Shown: positions 24,395 to 37,632 of the stretch, piece by piece
Numbering within the stretch: position 1 is the stretch's first letter
How the letters are laid out: every line of letters starts with the position of its first letter
Origin: Adenophora triphylla var. japonica
Lineage: Eukaryota; Streptophyta; Magnoliopsida; Asterales; Campanulaceae
Length of the DNA stretch: 64,000 nt
Reading direction: 5' to 3'
Assembly (NCBI GenBank): GCA_022495995.1
Contig: JAFEMH010000072.1
Span: 868,001 to 932,000 of the forward strand
Made by a program: the position numbers and the translations under genes
Notes under the pieces: generated by a model
The model's database searches: none
What the model was told of the DNA's origin: nothing
The model's input: the letters and a program-made list of their open reading frames with translations, nothing else

Positions 24395-26728
24395 TTAGCA
24401 ACCCTTAACGACCCACACCTGTTTGACAGAAGGAGGTTTGCTCTTCCTGGCATTGGGTGTGAACCGCAAAAGGCATTCTGCAGCCTTGTGACCTAAACCA
24501 TCACACACAGAACATTTATGATAGCTAGAAGCATCATGAGGTTTTACTAAATCCTTACTTTTCTTAGGAGTTGCATGCGATTTGAGGACAACGGTTGTAG
24601 CCTTGACAAAGGTGGTCTTAGGTTTGACCGCAGTTTTTCTGAGAAAGCTCTTCTTGCCTTTGAAAGCAGGAGGAGCGGTCGAAGAAGAGGGGCGGTCAGC
24701 CTTGTAGTTGGCAGCACCACCTACTCCACCAGAAGCAGTTGAGGTAGAGGTGTGGTCAGCTGCATATGAGACTTCCTCTGCAGATTCATCCTCAGAATCT
24801 TTTTCTTTCATCTGAGAATTTTTCTCAAATTATTTCTTTGGGTAGACATAATGGAAATTAAGTGGATCCTTTAGTTCCTGTCCTTTACTCTTGAAAACAG
24901 CATGCTTCCCCTTAGGAATTTCTTCAGTCAGTTTTAAAATTTCCTCATCCTTTTCACAACAGGATGTGCACTTCTCATTTTCACCAGTTTGGAATCCCAG
25001 GCCTTCTTTAATTCCACTGACCATTTGGGATTCGATAATTTGATCCATGGTGACTTGTGACTTCGTCCACCCATCAATGACCTTTTGGAGGTCGAGTTTC
25101 TGGGCAACCAGGTCATCATTCCTAAGTTGAAGTGCAGCAACCTTAGTTTCCAGAATGAGGTTTTGATCAGCAAGAGGAGTCATTCTTTTGATTTGGTCCT
25201 TAAGATTTGAAATTTCTGACCTCATAACAGTGTTCTCCGTCTTGTACTGAGAAATTTCCTCTTGAGCTAAAGCTAAGGCTTTCTTAACATTGGAGAATTT
25301 TTGGATCATCATTTCTGCTTCCTTGAACATCCTTTCATGTTCCATGGGAGAAACCTCTTCCACCACCTTTTTCAAAATTTTCTTCTTTGGGGTGATTTTT
25401 GAGGTGGAGCATTTGTAGAGTTAAAAATAGGACGTGAATACGAACAATTCCCTATTTTAATGCTGGGAGTAAGTTTCATGTCACCATCCAATTTAAAGTT
25501 GGAAAACTTGGGAGGAACCACTTCATCCTCCATATCAAGCGACTCAAATGACTTAGCATCTGAATCATCAGAAGCATCTGCAACTAAGCAGAGATTAACC
25601 TCTTCGGTTTCTTCATCACTTCCATCATCAGAGTCTGCTTCAATCCAAGTTGCTAATTCTTTAGAATTCTCTTCTTCCTCAGCAACCATTCCCTTGCGAT
25701 GAGAAAATTTTGCAGGAGAGGTTTTATTTTTCATGTATTCGAATCTTGGCTGTGGACACTCAGATGCAAAGTGACCAGGTTTTCTATAATTGTAGCAAAC
25801 TGGATCACTCTTTTTCTTTGTATCAGCAGTCTTGGAAAAAGTTGCTGGAGGTTTGCCTTTTGAAAATGATTTTGTGAAAGGTTTTGTGGATTTTCTAAAT
25901 TTTTGAAATCTTTTCACAAACATGGCAAAATCATCATCATCCATTTCGATGAGTGATGCAGTTGATATGGAAGATTCAGCGGTTTGATTGGATGTGGTTG
26001 GTTTCTCCTCATGTTCCACGACGGACATAGAAAGAGATTTGGTTTTCCCTTCAATCTCTTCAATATGATTTAATTTAAGCTCATAGACTCTAAGGTTTGC
26101 ATACAAGATACTTAGAGACCAAGTATTCAAAACTTTCGAGTCTTCTAGAGAGGTTGCTTTATTAACCCATCTAGAACCTAAAGCAGCTCGGAAAGTCATA
26201 TTGACTTCTTTATCGGTTAAAGTTTTACCAAGAGATCTACATGCATTGACTACCTCAACATAGCGGTCGTATGTCTGACGCAGGGTTTCATTGGGTTTTC
26301 TGTTGAAGTTGTAGTACGATCTTTCAGCAGCATACAATTTGGTCTCCTTGCAGTCATCATCACCTTCGAGGTAGCTCTCTATGGCATCCCACATCTGCTT
26401 TGCAGTTTTTGAGTACATCACCTTTTGAAGAGTTGATACGGGCAGGGTTCCAGTAATGATATTCCTTACCTTGCTATCCAAGGCAGCCAATCTTTTCTCT
26501 TCATCAGACCACACATCTTTTGGTTTCTTTACTTCTGGAATTTCTGCACTGGTAGTTGGATTGGTGTTGGCCTTCATGAGAACAAACGGGCCATTTGTCA
26601 CGCATTCCACCATCATCTATAGTCTCCAAATGGATCAGCATTCGGACTTTCCAGATATCGAAGTGGTCTTCGTCCAAAAAAGGAACGTGTGAATAGTTAA
26701 CAGTTGTCATGGTTTTTGAGGTTGCCAT
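24395..26728 (-). pseudogene. Sirevirus gag (disrupted)
   Basis: Structural protein of the retrotransposon particle. The start is the ATG at 26728; the first part is open to about 26610, then the frame shifts to 26616-25372, shifts again to 25375-24830, and after a TAA resumes in the same frame at 24811-24395. The order is an N-terminal capsid-like region (retrotransposon gag/UBN2 type), a first zinc knuckle that reads CYNYRKPGHFASEC near 25795-25750, an acidic stretch, a long coiled coil (about 25375-25050), then a second, intact knuckle CSVCDGLGHKAAEC near 24510-24470. The first knuckle has tyrosine where the second cysteine should be. Two knuckles and the coiled coil are typical of Sirevirus gag. 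Breaks make it a pseudogene. Confidence 0.85.
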
Positions 26729-26786
26729 ATCGAATCGCCACACAAGCTGTTAAGCTTGAAAAACAGTGGTTTTATAAATGTGAAAA

Positions 26787-26798
26787 GCTTTGATACCA
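26787..26798 (-). promoter_or_regulatory. Primer binding site (initiator Met-tRNA type)
   Basis: Two bases inside the 5' LTR, the minus strand reads TGGTATCAAAGC, one base off the usual plant Met-tRNA primer site TGGTATCAGAGC. This fixes the direction of the element. Confidence 0.85.
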
Positions 26799-26800
26799 CT

Positions 26801-28291
26801 TGTTGGTCCCAAATGTGGCAACAAGGGTGAAAAACAGCTAGAGGGGGGGGGGGTGAATAGCTGTTACAAAATTTTTGCCCTTTTTAAAAACTGAACCTCT
26901 CAGCTTACAAAACTGCTTGCAGTGTGTTGAAAACTGCAAGTAGAGTTGTAAAATGGATAGCGGAATATTTGAAAATACAAAGCGGTTTTAGAGGAGCAGT
27001 TTAATATGCGATTTTGTGAGTGCGGTTTACAAACTGAAAAGTGAGGTATTGACAACGTTAACTCCAAACACAATTCTCAATTAAGGATGACTGAAAATAA
27101 GATCAAACAAAGATAAAGATAAACTATAAGTAAGAACAGAAAATGAAGTGCAGAAATGTAAGAACACGATATTTGGAGTGGTTCAATCGATAAACGATTT
27201 ACGTCCACTATCAAGATGGTTAGTCTTGGATTTTCTAAGAGTAATTTTACTATTGAGTATGAGAGATTACAAGTTACAAAGATTGATACTCAAATCTAAA
27301 ATCTATTCTATGAAGATCAAATCCTATACTATAACCAGTGTATCTCAAATGAATAATCTATGTGATTAATCAAGTGAGGTGTGTGTGTGTGAATGCAAGA
27401 TCAAGGCTCTTTAGATCTATGAGATGGAGAGCACAATGATTCTTGAAGTGTTAAGGCTTGATTTCTGGACTGGGATATATTTTCTTGAAGTAGAAGATGA
27501 AGATTCAAAGGACTAAGAATTTTCTGGGTAGAGCTTCAGCTTCTTATGAACACAGCACTTTCAATTTTCTCAAGCAAGCTTCAAGTGTTGAAGCTTAGGG
27601 ATATTTATACCCCAGCATCAAGAAACTAGCCGTTGGACACAGCTGTACAAGGACTGTACTGATACTTTCCCATTGGTCCACTGATAACCACTTTTGTCCC
27701 TTGATCAGAACTTGCAGTCAAAGCTTATCAGACTTCAGCTGCAGTTAAGGAGATAGAGACACCTGTCACCTTTTTAAGATCTTTGCAAATCTTGTCTGGT
27801 AAGTAGTCACGTGACAAGATTTGGTGTTTGACTTTTATCATTGCTGACGTGGATTCCAACAGTCATAAAGTGGTTCACTTCAAGCCTTCAATCATTGGAA
27901 CGGTCTGGTGTAGAAGCGGTTCTGACATGTGCGGTTACACCAGTGGAGGATGTGGTTGGAACTGCATATCAAATGCGGTTCACTCAAGGCGGTTGCACAC
28001 TGGAGTTCATAAAGCGGTTTCAGACAAGGATTCTACCAAGCAGTTGCATGGAGCGGTTTGCTAGGCCGTTTTGGATAGGCGATCTGAAACTTTGAACTGC
28101 ATCCTCAAATCCAATGAGTCTTGTGCCAGTCTTCAAGCCTAATCTATCCTATTCTATAAAATGGAATTAGCTAAAAATTTGAAGTCTAAGCTTCATTACA
28201 TAGTTTCCAAAAGTCCTTAAAATAGAGAGAAGGTCATGGTATCAATCAAATATAATCTAAAGTAGGAGGATTAAAATATGCATACCCAACA
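26801..28291 (-). repeat. 5' LTR of the Sirevirus
   Basis: 1,491 bp, TG..CA ends (reads TGTTGG... on either strand). It is near-identical to the 3' LTR: over about 270 aligned bases (12495-12762 against 27828-28095) I count 7 substitutions, five of them C/T and two A/G or A/C type. It includes a poly-G run of about 12 near 26845 and many GCGGTT words. Open frames inside both LTRs (e.g. 27828-28064) are duplicated non-coding sequence. Confidence 0.95.
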
Positions 28292-28296
28292 ATTTA

Positions 28297-28602
28297 TATC
28301 TTATCAATCCAATTCAACATGAATTATACATTGCTATACATATAAATACAAGCCATAATTCACATATTTTGGTACGTTATCTTTTGACTCTAAACTCTTA
28401 TCAATTGATTTCTCTCTCTCACAAAGCAAATACTTACTCTCACGCCAGAGGGCCTTCGCCGGAGAAGTCCCGACTTAGTTTACTTGTTTGTTTCTCTGTT
28501 TCAGGCTATTCAATTGCTTGGATATAACTACTGCCGGATTAAGACCGATTCGAAAGTTTTTTGCAGCATCCTGTACGATTAAACATGAGATGATTTTAAA
28601 AA
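28297..28602. other. Continuation of the DNA that flanks the Sirevirus on the right
   Basis: Contains TATAAATAC at about 28340 and a GC-richer block near 28440-28475, as in the downstream part of plant LTRs. It continues the sequence interrupted at 11459. No gene. Confidence 0.35.
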
Positions 28603-28850
28603 GGGCAAATGACAATTTAGGGCCTGAAGTTTACGAGGAGTACCAGATTGGGGCCTTAAGTCTTAAAACTGTCAATTTAGGGCCCAAAGTTGCAAATTTG
28701 ATCAATTTGGGGCTTTTGACGTTTTCCGTCCAAAAAGGTCATTAAGTGACCACGTGCAATTCATGTGAGGCATTTTGGTCATTTCGTAGACTTCAGGTCT
28801 CAATTTGGTACCTCCTCATAAACTTCAGGCCCTAAATTGTCTTTTGCCCT
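28603..28850. mobile_element. 248-bp hairpin MITE, copy A
   Basis: Its first 42 bases (gggcaaatgacaatttaggg onward) are nearly the reverse complement of its last 42. A related copy in the opposite orientation lies at 29553-29803. No coding capacity. The superfamily is not clear from the termini. Confidence 0.8.
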
Positions 28851-29552
<702 letters not shown>

Positions 29553-29803
29553 AGGACAAATGACAATTTAGGACCTGAAGTTTACGAAGAGATACCAGAT
29601 TGGGGCCTGAAGTCTACGAAATGACCAAAATGCCCTCACGTGAATCACACTTGATCACTTAACGGCCTTTTTGGACGAAAAACGTCAAAAAGCTTCAAAT
29701 TGATCAAATTTGCAACTTTGGGCTCTAAATTAACAGTTTTAAGACTTCAGGCCACAATCTGGTACTCCTCGTAAACTTTAAGCCCTAAATTATCATTTGT
29801 CCT
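29553..29803. mobile_element. 251-bp hairpin MITE, copy B (inverted relative to copy A)
   Basis: Ends GGACAAATGACAATTTAGG and its near complement. Its reverse complement aligns along its whole length with 28603-28850, including the middle gcaaatttgatcaatttg. Confidence 0.8.
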
Positions 29804-30110
29804 TTTAAAAAACGATTAAAAAAGAGATTTCAAGTTTGAGATAAGGCATTTTCACATGCTTAAAAACAAATAAAGAATCACACAAGTAGTTTGAAATTGA
29901 ATGATCATTTTTGTCTTAAAATGTGATATTTTGAATTTTTCCTTGAAAAGCCTATCTTCTTAAATGTTTTTTTTTTCATTTTTTGGTCAAAGTTTAGTAT
30001 ATTTTTGTAAAACTAAAAGTTTGAAAGTGAATTGCAAGAATAGTTATGATTTTTTTCTAATAAAAAATAATTATTTTAAATTTTTTAAATTCAAAATAAA
30101 TATTTATTTT
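29804..30110. other. AT-rich spacer with nothing recognised
   Basis: Plain AT-rich DNA between the MITE pair and the CACTA-ended element. I see no gene, repeat or site. Confidence 0.5.
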
Positions 30111-30139
30111 CACTACAAGGAAAACCGGAATTAGAGACG

Positions 30140-30815
30140 AAAAATTAGCTACGGACGGAGTCCGTAGCTAATTTGGCGACAGATTAGAGACAGAACCAAA
30201 AATTAGAGACGGATTCTGATTCCGTCTCTGATTTAGAGACGGAATCAGATTCCGTCTCTGAATTAGAGACGGAATCAGAATCCGTCTCTAGTTCAGAGAC
30301 GGATTCTGATTCCGTCTCTAGTTCAGAGACGGAATCTGAATCCGTCTCTAAATCAGAGACGGATCCTGATTCCGTCTCTAAATTAGAGGCGGGTTCAGAT
30401 TTCGTCTCTAAACGTTGGAGACGGTGATGAATATGTCTCTAAATCAGAGACAGATTTTAATCCGTCTCTAAATTAGAGACAGATTAAACAGCTGTCTCTA
30501 AAAGTTTAGAGACAGATTTAGCACTCGTCTCTAAATCAGAGACAGATACATAATCTGTCTCTAATTTAGAGACAGATACATAATCCGTCTCTAATTTAGA
30601 GACAGATTCAAAATTCGTCTCTAATTTAGAGACAGATTCAACATCCGTCTCCAAAATTTAGAGACATATTTTTGTATCCGTCTCTAATTTAGAGACAGCT
30701 TCAAAATCCGTCTCTAAATTAGAGACAGATTTAGAATCCGTCTCTAAACTTTGGAAACAGATGTTGAATCTGTCTCTAAATCAGAGACAAATTTTAATCC
30801 GTCTCTAATTTAGTG
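30140..30815. repeat. Subterminal palindrome array (left)
   Basis: About twenty copies of AGAGACGGA or AGAGACAGA alternate with their complement TCCGTCTCT, spaced about 30-40 bases apart. Such arrays bind the element-encoded protein in known CACTA elements such as En/Spm; that function here is inferred. Confidence 0.8.
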
Positions 30816-32905
30816 TTTAGGGTATAGGCTTTAGGGCTTAGGGTTTAGGGTTTAGGTTATAGGGCATATGATTTAGGGTTTAGATTATAGGGTATAATGT
30901 ATAAGGTTTAGGGTATAGGATCTAGGGCTTAAAATTTAGGGTATAATGTATATGTATATGATTTAGGATTTAGCTAGTATATAGGTTACAAGGTATAAGG
31001 TTTAGGGTTTATGGTTTAGGGTATAAGGTATAGGGTCTAGGGCTTAGAGTTTAGGGTATAGAGTATAAGGTTTAGGGTATAGTGGTTAGAGTTTAGGACT
31101 TAGGGTTTAGAGTTCAGGGTATAGGGTATAAGGTATAAGGTTTAGGGTTTAGGGCTTATGGTTTAGGGTATAAGGTATAGGGTCTAGGGCTTAGAGTTTA
31201 GGGTATAGGGTATAAGGTTTAGGGTATAGTGGTTAGAGTTTAGGGCTTAGGGTTTAGGGTTCAGGGTTCAGGGCTTAAGGTTTAGGGATTAGGGTATAGG
31301 GTATAGGGTATAAGGTTTAGGGTTTAGGGTTTAGGGTATAGGGTATAGGGTTTAGGGTATAGGGTTTAGGTTTTAGGGTTTAGGGTATAGGGTCTATGGT
31401 TTAGGATTTAGGATATAGGGTTTAGGGTATAGGGTTTAGAGTATAAGGTTTAGGGTATAGTGGATAGAGTTTAGGGCTTAGGGTTTAGGGTTCAGGGCTT
31501 TATGTTTAGGGTATAGGGTATAAGGTTTAGGGTATAGGGTATAGGGTATAGGGTATATGATATAAGGTTTAGGGTTTATGGTTTAGGGTATAAGGTATAG
31601 GGTCTAGGGCTTAGAGTTTAGGGTATAAGGTATAAGGTTTAGGGTTTAGGGTATAGGGTTTAGGTTTTAGGGTTTAGGGTTTAGGGTATAGGGTTTAGAG
31701 TATAAGGTTTAGGGTATAGTGGATAGAGTTTAGGGCTTAAAGTTTAGGGTTCAGGGCTTTAGGTTTAGGGTATAGGGTATAGGGTATAAGATTTAGGGTT
31801 TAGGGTATAGGGTATAGGGTATAGGGTATAGGGTATAGGGTATAGGGTTTATGGTTTAGGGTATAAGGTATAGGGTCTAGGGCTTAGAGTTTAGGGTATA
31901 GGGTATAAGGTTTAGGGTTTAGGATATATGGTTTAGGGTTAAGGGTTTAGGGTTTAGGGCTTTAGGTTTAGGGTATAGGGTATAAGGTTTAGGGTTTAAG
32001 GTATAGGGTTTAGAGTATAAGGTTTAGGGTATAGTGGATAGAGTTTAGGGTTTAGGGTTCATGGCTTTAGGTTTAGGGTATATGGTATAGGGTATAAGGT
32101 ATAAGGTTTAGGGTTTAGGGTATAGGGTTTAGGGTATAGTGGATAGAGTTTAGGGCTTAAGGTTTAGGGTTCAGGGCTTTGGGTTTAGGGTATAGGGTAT
32201 AGGGTATAAGGTATAAGGTTTAGGGTTTATGGTTTAGGGTATAAGGTATAGGGTCTAGGGCTTAGAGTTTAGGGTATAGGGTATAAGGTTTAGGGTTTAG
32301 GGTATAGGGTTTAGGTTTTAGGGTATAGGGTTTAGAGTATAAGGTTTAGGGTATAGTGGATAGAGTTTAGGGCTTAGGGTTTAGGGTTCAGGGCTTTAGG
32401 TTTAGGGTATAGGGTATAGGGTATAAGGTTTAGGGTTTAGGGTATAGGGTATAGGGTTTATGGTTTAGGGTATAAGGTATAGGGTCTAGGGTTTAGAGTT
32501 TAGGGTATAGGGTATAAGGTTTAGGGTTTAGGGTATAGGGTTTAGGGTTTAAGGTTTAGTGTTTAGGGTGTAGGGCTTTAGGTTTAGGGTATAGGGTATA
32601 AGGTTTAGGGTTTAGGGTATAGGGTTTAGAGTATAAGGTTTAGGGTATAGTGGATAGAGTTTAGGGCTTAGGGTTTAGGGTTCAGGGTTTTAGGTTTAGG
32701 GTATAAGGTATAAGGTTTAGGGTTTAGGGTATAGGGTTTAGGGTATAGGGTTTAGGGTTTATGGTTTAGGGTATAGGGTTTAGGATATAGGGTTTAGGGT
32801 ATAGTGGATAGAGTTTAGGGCTTAGGGTTTAGGGTATAGGGCTTTGGGTTTAGGGTATAGGGTTTAGGGTATAGTGGATAGAGTTTAGTGGATAGAGTTT
32901 ATGAC
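30815..32905 (+). repeat. Degenerate telomere-like (TTTAGGG)n array
   Basis: About 2.1 kb of a 7-base ladder read TTTAGGG, TATAGGG, CTTAGGG, TTCAGGG or TATAAGG on the plus strand. Longer blocks recur, for example GGTCTAGGGCTTAGAGTTTA (near 31030, 31183, 31607, 31870, 32251, 32485) and GTATAGTGGATAGAGTTTA (near 31453, 31714, 32030, 32133, 32350, 32645). The 7-base unit was therefore amplified as higher-order repeats. Confidence 0.9.
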
Positions 32906-33009
32906 TTTGAATTACATTTTAGTAGTGGTATTTTGACATTATTAATTGATGTATATGACATTTTTTTCAATATAAGGTTATTCATAAGTGTATTTTAGTA
33001 GTATTATAA

Positions 33010-33555
<546 letters not shown>

Positions 33556-33837
33556 TTTGATATGAAGAAGGAAGTAATAAAATTGTATGAAGATGCACCT
33601 TTGCCGAATCAAACTTTACTAGTTTGTAGAAATAATGTAAATGGTGGAAACATCCTAATAAATTGGCATCATCCAGGCACTTTGAGAGTTTAATGAATAT
33701 GTTCGGGTAAACTAACCTATACACTCCTAAAATTCATTATTTTATTAACTTTATATTTTTATGTAATTAGTATTTATGCTTTATTTTTTAGATAATATAT
33801 TTTATAAATTAGGTTATGTAACATGATCTACACTTAG
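33556..33837. other. AT-rich spacer with nothing recognised
   Basis: 282 bases between the CACTA-ended element and the copia 5' LTR; no gene or repeat seen. Confidence 0.5.
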
Positions 33838-34722
33838 TGTTGGAAAAATAGTGTGTTTTGAAGAAAATTATTGGATTAATTTATCAAGGGTAATTTTGTC
33901 AAATTATTTAAGTGGTTTAGTGTTTGTGAAATAAAATATTTATGTGTCCAAAATGGGTTTTGGATGAATTAAATATAAATGCTCAAAGGATTTGATCCAC
34001 TTTTTGCTAATAAATTTTGATTTTATAAATCAAAAATGGCTTTGAATTTTACTGAGGTGCTCGGCCGAGCAGGTTGTTGACTCGGCCGAACAGAGCATGA
34101 CAGAAAGTCCAAAGTTTCTGGACAACCATGCTCGGCCGAGGCATATGCCTTGCTCGGCCGAGCAGATCTGGGCAAAGCCTTGCTCGGCCGAGCAAGGTAC
34201 ATGACTCGGCCGAGTAGGTCCTGGGCAGACATTTAACAGCCAAGTATTAAATGTAGAAAACTGAAACGAAAAATCATTATGGCTAATATTTTCGGATTAA
34301 TGATTGTTTAATTTCGTAATAATATTGTTTATTACATAATTAACACAATATTTTTAGTTTTAATCTTGATTTTGAAATTGTTTAAATTGTTGTTTGTCAA
34401 CAACAATTAGAGACACTTGGAAAAACACTAGAGAGAAAACCACAGCAGAGAAATACACTTATTTTCTGAATTCCTCCTCCATTCTCTTTGGTTGCATCTT
34501 GTTGCTTCATCCTTTAGCCTCCTAGCTTGCATTATAGAAGAAGAGGTGATCTAGTCCAAGCACGATTCAACTCGCCGGGAACTTTAGGTGCAAAGTGTCC
34601 CCGGTCCGCACGTTCTATCCTGGGAGACAAGCGACCCAAGCAAACTCAAGTACACTCGGTGAGGGGTTGAATATGTCTTAAGGAGACAGTGGTTTCATTG
34701 GGCTCGTGCATCAAACTCAACA
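33838..34722 (+). repeat. 5' LTR of the copia element (3' limit uncertain)
   Basis: Matches 41233-41899 from 33838 to 34508; beyond that only this copy survives. TG starts the LTR; CAACA near 34718-34722 is a possible end, but no clear primer site confirms it. It carries six CTCGGCCGAG-type palindromes at 34069-34215. Confidence 0.65.
34069..34215. repeat. CTCGGCCGAG palindrome array in the copia LTR
   Basis: Six copies (five perfect, one reading CTCGGCCGAA) in about 150 bases. The same six recur in the 3' LTR at about 41454-41612, again with one mutated (CTCGACCGAG) but at a different copy. Confidence 0.9.
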
Positions 34723-37632
34723 ACTTATCCTTTGTATTTTTTAGTTTATAGTTTAATTGTATTTTATTTACAATTTTCTATAATTGTTTTCCTCGGCACC
34801 TTGTAACAATCTTAAGACATATTCCTAATCGAGGGAGTCGATTACAGATTTTAAAAACAGAAAATACTAACTAAGTTGTTGTGTTTCAGATGGCGACTAA
34901 CAACAACAACGTGGAGACCCAAATTGGATCCCAAACTGGACCCCAAACTAATCCCCAAACTGGAAACGGAAGTGGCTCGACTATTGTGACAAATCCTCCT
35001 ACGATCCATATCCCGACCCCCCATGCGGAAAAACCTAAGAAGTTTGTTGGCCACGATTTTAAACGTTGGCAACAAAAGATGCATTTCTACCTCACTACCT
35101 TGAATTTGGCAAAATATCTGAAAGAGGATATGTCAAAGGTGAGTGAAGGAGAAACCGATGTTACAATCTTGGATGCGGTTGAAACATGGAAGCATGGGGA
35201 ATACTTGTGCAGAAACTATGTCCTAAATTCGCTTTCAGATTCTCTTTACAATGTGTTCAATGAGAAGAAATCTGCAAAAGAATTATGGGGTTCTTTGGAA
35301 CACAAATATAAGATTGAGGATGCGAGAACAAAGAAGTTCATTGTTGCCCGTTTCCTTGATTTTAAGATAGTGGACAGCAAGAGTGTGAAATCTCAAGTTG
35401 ATGAGTTTTAAACTATTTTGCACGAGATTCATGCCGAGGGTATGATCATAAATGAAAGCTTCCAAGTGGCTGCAATCATTGAGAAATTGCCTCCATCTTG
35501 GAATGATTTCAAGAACCACCTTAAGCATAAGCGAAAGAAAATGGATGTGGAAGGAATCATCCTTCGTTTGAGTATTGAAGAGAACAATAGAGCCGCCGAG
35601 AATTTTTTTTTCTAGTGTGGCTAAGGCCAATATGGTGGAGCATGGTCAAAGCTCCAAAGGCAAAAGTTTTGGGAAGGGAAAAGGGAAGGTTGTGACAACT
35701 TCCAAGCGTTCCCTCTTGGGACCAAAAGGTGGTGTTTCCAAGAAGAAGTTCTTAGGAACTTGTTATAATTGTGGTGGTGAAGGCCATAAGGCTCATGCTT
35801 GCAAGTTGCCCAAGAAGGCTCGTGAGGCAACCATGGTGGAAGGCATTGCTAGAAAAGTGTCCGATATGCACCTCGCAGCTGTGATTTCCGAGGTGAATTT
35901 GGTGGGTTCAAACCCAAATCAATGGTAGACTGACACCGGTGCTACTAGACATGTGTGCTCCAATAGAGACATGTTTAGTAATCTTGTTGCTAAGGATGGT
36001 GAGAAGCTATTCATGGGAAATTCAGCCACTTTCGAGATCAAAGGTGAAGGAAAAGTGGTTTTGAAGATGACATCCGGGAAGAAGTTGACTCCTAAAAACG
36101 TGCTTTATGTGCCCGATATCCGGAAGAACTTGGTGTCCGGATCGCTTTTGATAAAGCATGGTTTTCGTATTGTGTTTGAGTCCAATGTAGTCACTTTGTC
36201 TAAGAGTGGAATGTTTGTAGGTAAAGGCTATGTCAATGATGGACTGTTTAAGCTAAGTGTAATGGTGGTTAAGCCAAAAGCTAATGATATGAATATCTCT
36301 TCCGTTTACTAGCTTGAGTCATTTAATTTGTGGCATGGTAGACTTGGTCATGTTAATTTTGATTCTATACGTCGTTTGACAAAAGCAAATTCTATTCCAA
36401 AGTTTAAAGTTGATTGTAAACAAAAATGTGAAATTTGTGTAGAAGCAAAATTAACAAGAAAGTCATTCCATTCAGTTGAAAGACATAGTGAACCACTTGA
36501 ATTGGTTCACACGGACTTATGTGACTTTAAATTAACACAATCAAGGGGCGGTAATAAGTACTTCATGACTTTTGTAGATGATGGCACAAATTATTGCTAT
36601 GTATATCTTCTAAAAAGTAAAGATGAAGCTATAGAGAAGTTTACTCTCTATAAAAATGAAGTTGAGAATCAATTAAATCAAAAAATTAAGGTGCTAAAAA
36701 GTGATAAAGGGGGTGAATATGAATCTCCATTTGAAGCAATTGCTCAAAGTGGAATTAAACATATAACCTCGGCACCTTATACACCCTAACAAAACGGTGT
36801 TGCCGAAAGAAAAAATCGGACATTAAAAAAAATGATGAATGCCATGTTATTGAGTTCGGGATTACCGGATAACATGTGGGGGAAAGCCGTGTTGTCGGCT
36901 AACTACGCGTTAAACAAAATACCCCGAAAGAAACAAGACAAAACTCCTTATGAACTATGGCATGGAAGAGTGCCAAGTTATAAACACTTGAGAGTGTGGG
37001 GGTTTCTTGCAAAGGTAGCCATACCTCCTCCTAAAAAGGTGAAGATTGGACCTAAAACTGTTGATTGCATATTTATTGGATATGCACATAACAGTAGTGC
37101 TTATAAATTTCTTGTGTATGAGTCGAAAATTGAAGCTATACACAAAAATACTATAATGGAATCTGTAAACGTGTCGTTCTTTGAGAATATATTCCCGTGT
37201 AAGTCAAGAAATGAGGCAAGCTCATTGACTAGGGTAATAGATTCAATAGAAGAAGAACACGTTCAAGATAAAAGTGAAGAAGAAGAGGTTGAACCTCGAC
37301 GGAGCAAAAGTGCTAGGATTGAAAAATCCTATGGTCCGGACTTTCTAACCTATATGGTAGAAAGTGAACCACAAAGTTACAAAGAAGCCGTTAGCTCTTC
37401 GGAAGGAGCTTTGTGGAAGGAAGCAATTAAAAGCGAAATTGATTCCATTTTGCAAAATCACACATGGGAGCTAGTGGACCTTCCTCCGGGAAGCAAAACA
37501 CTAGGATATAAGTGGATTTTCAAAATAAAAATGAAGGCGGACGGAACAATTGATAAGTACAAGGCCCGACTTGTAATTAAAGGTTACAGATAAAAAGAAG
37601 GCCTAGACTATTTTGACACGTATTATCCCGTC

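Larger units (their letters stand above)
11460..28291 (-). mobile_element. Complete Ty1/copia Sirevirus-type retrotransposon
   Basis: A 16.8-kb element on the minus strand, bounded by LTRs 26801-28291 (5') and 11460-12958 (3') and by the perfect 5-bp duplication ATTTA (11455-11459 and 28292-28296). Next to the 5' LTR is a Met-tRNA-type primer site, and next to the 3' LTR a purine tract. Order on the minus strand is gag, protease, integrase, RT, RNase H, env-like; this integrase-before-RT order is copia. Long gag with a coiled coil and two zinc knuckles, long LTRs and an extra env-like gene together point to the Sirevirus lineage. It carries a nested solo LTR (18147-21131) and multiple stops and frameshifts, so it is not autonomous. 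Confidence 0.93.

Noticed and set aside
30815..32905. True chromosome end
   Set aside because: The heptamers are degenerate and are followed on both sides by ordinary transposon DNA, so the array is interstitial.
34023..34243. Arg/Pro/Ser-repeat minus-strand frames, repeated at 41364-41627
   Set aside because: They translate the CTCGGCCGAG palindromes of the copia LTR.
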